This document shows positions 63,135 to 64,000 of a stretch of DNA of 64,000 nucleotides, in pieces. Position 1 is the first letter of the stretch, and every line of letters begins with the position of its first letter. The notes below the pieces were generated by a model that did no database searches, had not been told where the DNA came from, and saw only the letters and a list, made by a program, of their open reading frames with translations. The stretch is from NCBI RefSeq assembly GCF_001021975.1, contig NZ_CP009928.1:744001-808000 (forward strand), given 5' to 3'. The DNA comes from Chryseobacterium gallinarum. Lineage in GTDB: Bacteria > Bacteroidota > Bacteroidia > Flavobacteriales > Weeksellaceae. The translations under genes and the position numbers were made by a program.

Positions 63135-64000
63135 TTAGTCTTTCAATATCTTCTGGGATACCGGGGCATTGTTGATAGTTCCTGTTACAATGTAGTTTCC
63201 TTTGGCCAGATCAGCTACGTTTATACTTCCATTTTGTTTTACAGATGCTGTTTTCACAACTTGTCCGTACATATTGAAAATTTTTACATCTGAATGGGCG
63301 CCAAAATATATTTCATCTCCAACAATTGTATTTTTCACAAAAGTTGCATGGGAAACCTTATTGTCAATGGTAGCCAGTGAAGATCCTGACTGAGGTGTTA
63401 AAGAAAAATCATCTATAGCAAGACCATCATCGGTTCCGGAAATATTTACGTCAACAAACCTGATCCAAAACGTTTGTCCTGCAGGAATATTTAATCCTGT
63501 AATCGTTGCACTAAGTGCTGTTCTGAAATTAGCATTGTTCCCATCTTTTGCTCCTGCAGTTCCGGTAATATTCGTACTGTTGTAGGTTAAAGCAGATACA
63601 GCTGTCCATGTTCCTGTAGTCAGTGATGTAGCATCGGTACTGTATTCAAATGTTATTTGATCATTAGTCCCTCTATTCGTGAATCCCAATCTCCATTCCT
63701 CTCCGGTATAAGATACCAATAAGCTGGTAATTTCGCTTCCTGTATCGTTTTTAAACTGTGCACCCCATCTTGATAACAAGTTTCCACTTGCAATGGCTCC
63801 CAGTGCCCTGTCGGGGCTTCCTGCAGAACCATAGCTGTATGTATCACCTGCATTTGAGCTTCCTGTATCAGCTGTATATGTTGTATTGGCATTGGCACCT
63901 GTTTCTGAAATGCTCCAACCTGTCAGGCTGCCGGATAAATTTAAGGAGCCTGTTCCTGTATTGGCAAGATCGTCAAAATTTTGTGTATACGCAGTATTCA
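63135..64000 (-). CDS. T9SS-sorted secreted protein, 5' end outside window
   Basis: The frame is open to the window edge (upstream part reads TAYTQNFDDLANTGTG, SLTGWSISETG, SPDRALGAIASG). The visible product of about 287 residues has a beta-sandwich domain (YTGEEWRLGFTNRGTND; FWIRFVDVNISGTDDGLAID) like those in secreted extracellular proteins and nucleases of Bacteroidota, then a C-terminal T9SS sorting domain ending VSQKILKD. The first TTG in the visible part, at 63779, is internal. The N-terminal signal should lie outside. Precise function unknown. Confidence 0.82.
   Translation of the reverse strand, partial: NTAYTQNFDDLANTGTGSLNLSGSLTGWSISETGANANTTYTADTGSSNAGDTYSYGSAGSPDRALGAIASGNLLSRWGAQFKNDTGSEITSLLVSYTGEEWRLGFTNRGTNDQITFEYSTDATSLTTGTWTAVSALTYNSTNITGTAGAKDGNNANFRTALSATITGLNIPAGQTFWIRFVDVNISGTDDGLAIDDFSLTPQSGSSLATIDNKVSHATFVKNTIVGDEIYFGAHSDVKIFNMYGQVVKTASVKQNGSINVADLAKGNYIVTGTINNAPVSQKILKD

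Overview
The window is AT-rich chromosomal DNA from a member of the Bacteroidota, most likely Flavobacteriia close to Chryseobacterium. The evidence is: several proteins with a type IX secretion (T9SS) C-terminal sorting domain and a T9SS plug protein; promoters with the Bacteroidota -7 box TAnnTTTG; TTG start codons; GG-leader bacteriocin-like peptides beginning MKN(F/L)KKL; and an Rhs locus of the kind common in that genus. The genus is inferred from gene content only. No phage, integrase or transposase gene is visible.

Layout. 0-6.4 kb: a NifU-like Fe-S protein (cut by the window edge), an FMN reductase, ferrochelatase, a secreted M4 metalloprotease, the T9SS plug protein and an MBL-fold hydrolase. 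6.6-12.8 kb: an apparent trehalose locus (MFS transporter, GH37 trehalase, TonB receptor) read away from an AraC regulator. 12.9-21.4 kb: DUF3892 and thioredoxin-like genes, then a TetR regulator and an RND efflux pump (adaptor, permease, outer-membrane factor), with four copies of one palindromic operator and a folded element between adaptor and permease. 21.4-25.0 kb: miaA, yicC, gmk, nadA. 25.0-28.1 kb: two GG-leader Cys-containing peptide genes flanking the acetolactate synthase genes. 28.2-34.9 kb: a Thr/Ile-rich leader peptide followed by thrA-thrB-thrC-folB and a DUF4403 gene. 35.0-37.9 kb: tRNA-Cys, a 1.3-kb gene-poor stretch rich in hairpins, and two small envelope proteins. 37.9-42.2 kb: a polytopic membrane protein, aroC, two thioredoxin-fold genes and a DUF1232 protein.

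42.3-57.5 kb is the most unusual part, a polymorphic-toxin (Rhs) locus read on the minus strand. It starts with a three-gene operon: a T9SS-sorted repeat protein, an SpvB/Rhs-like shell protein, and a full-length Rhs protein with a JAB-like tip plus an immunity lipoprotein. Downstream are two N-terminally truncated Rhs orphans carrying other tips, one with a Doc/Fic motif. Then come at least four further remnants of toxin C-termini, each followed by an immunity-type gene. Four copies of a ~140-bp repeat with terminal inverted repeats separate most of these modules. I read this as a growing and decaying array of displaced toxin-tip/immunity cassettes.

57.8-64 kb: a fused orotate phosphoribosyltransferase/OMP decarboxylase with eukaryote-like active-site sequence, a large M1-peptidase-like/beta-barrel gene split by a nine-A frameshift, and two T9SS-sorted secreted proteins, the last running off the window.
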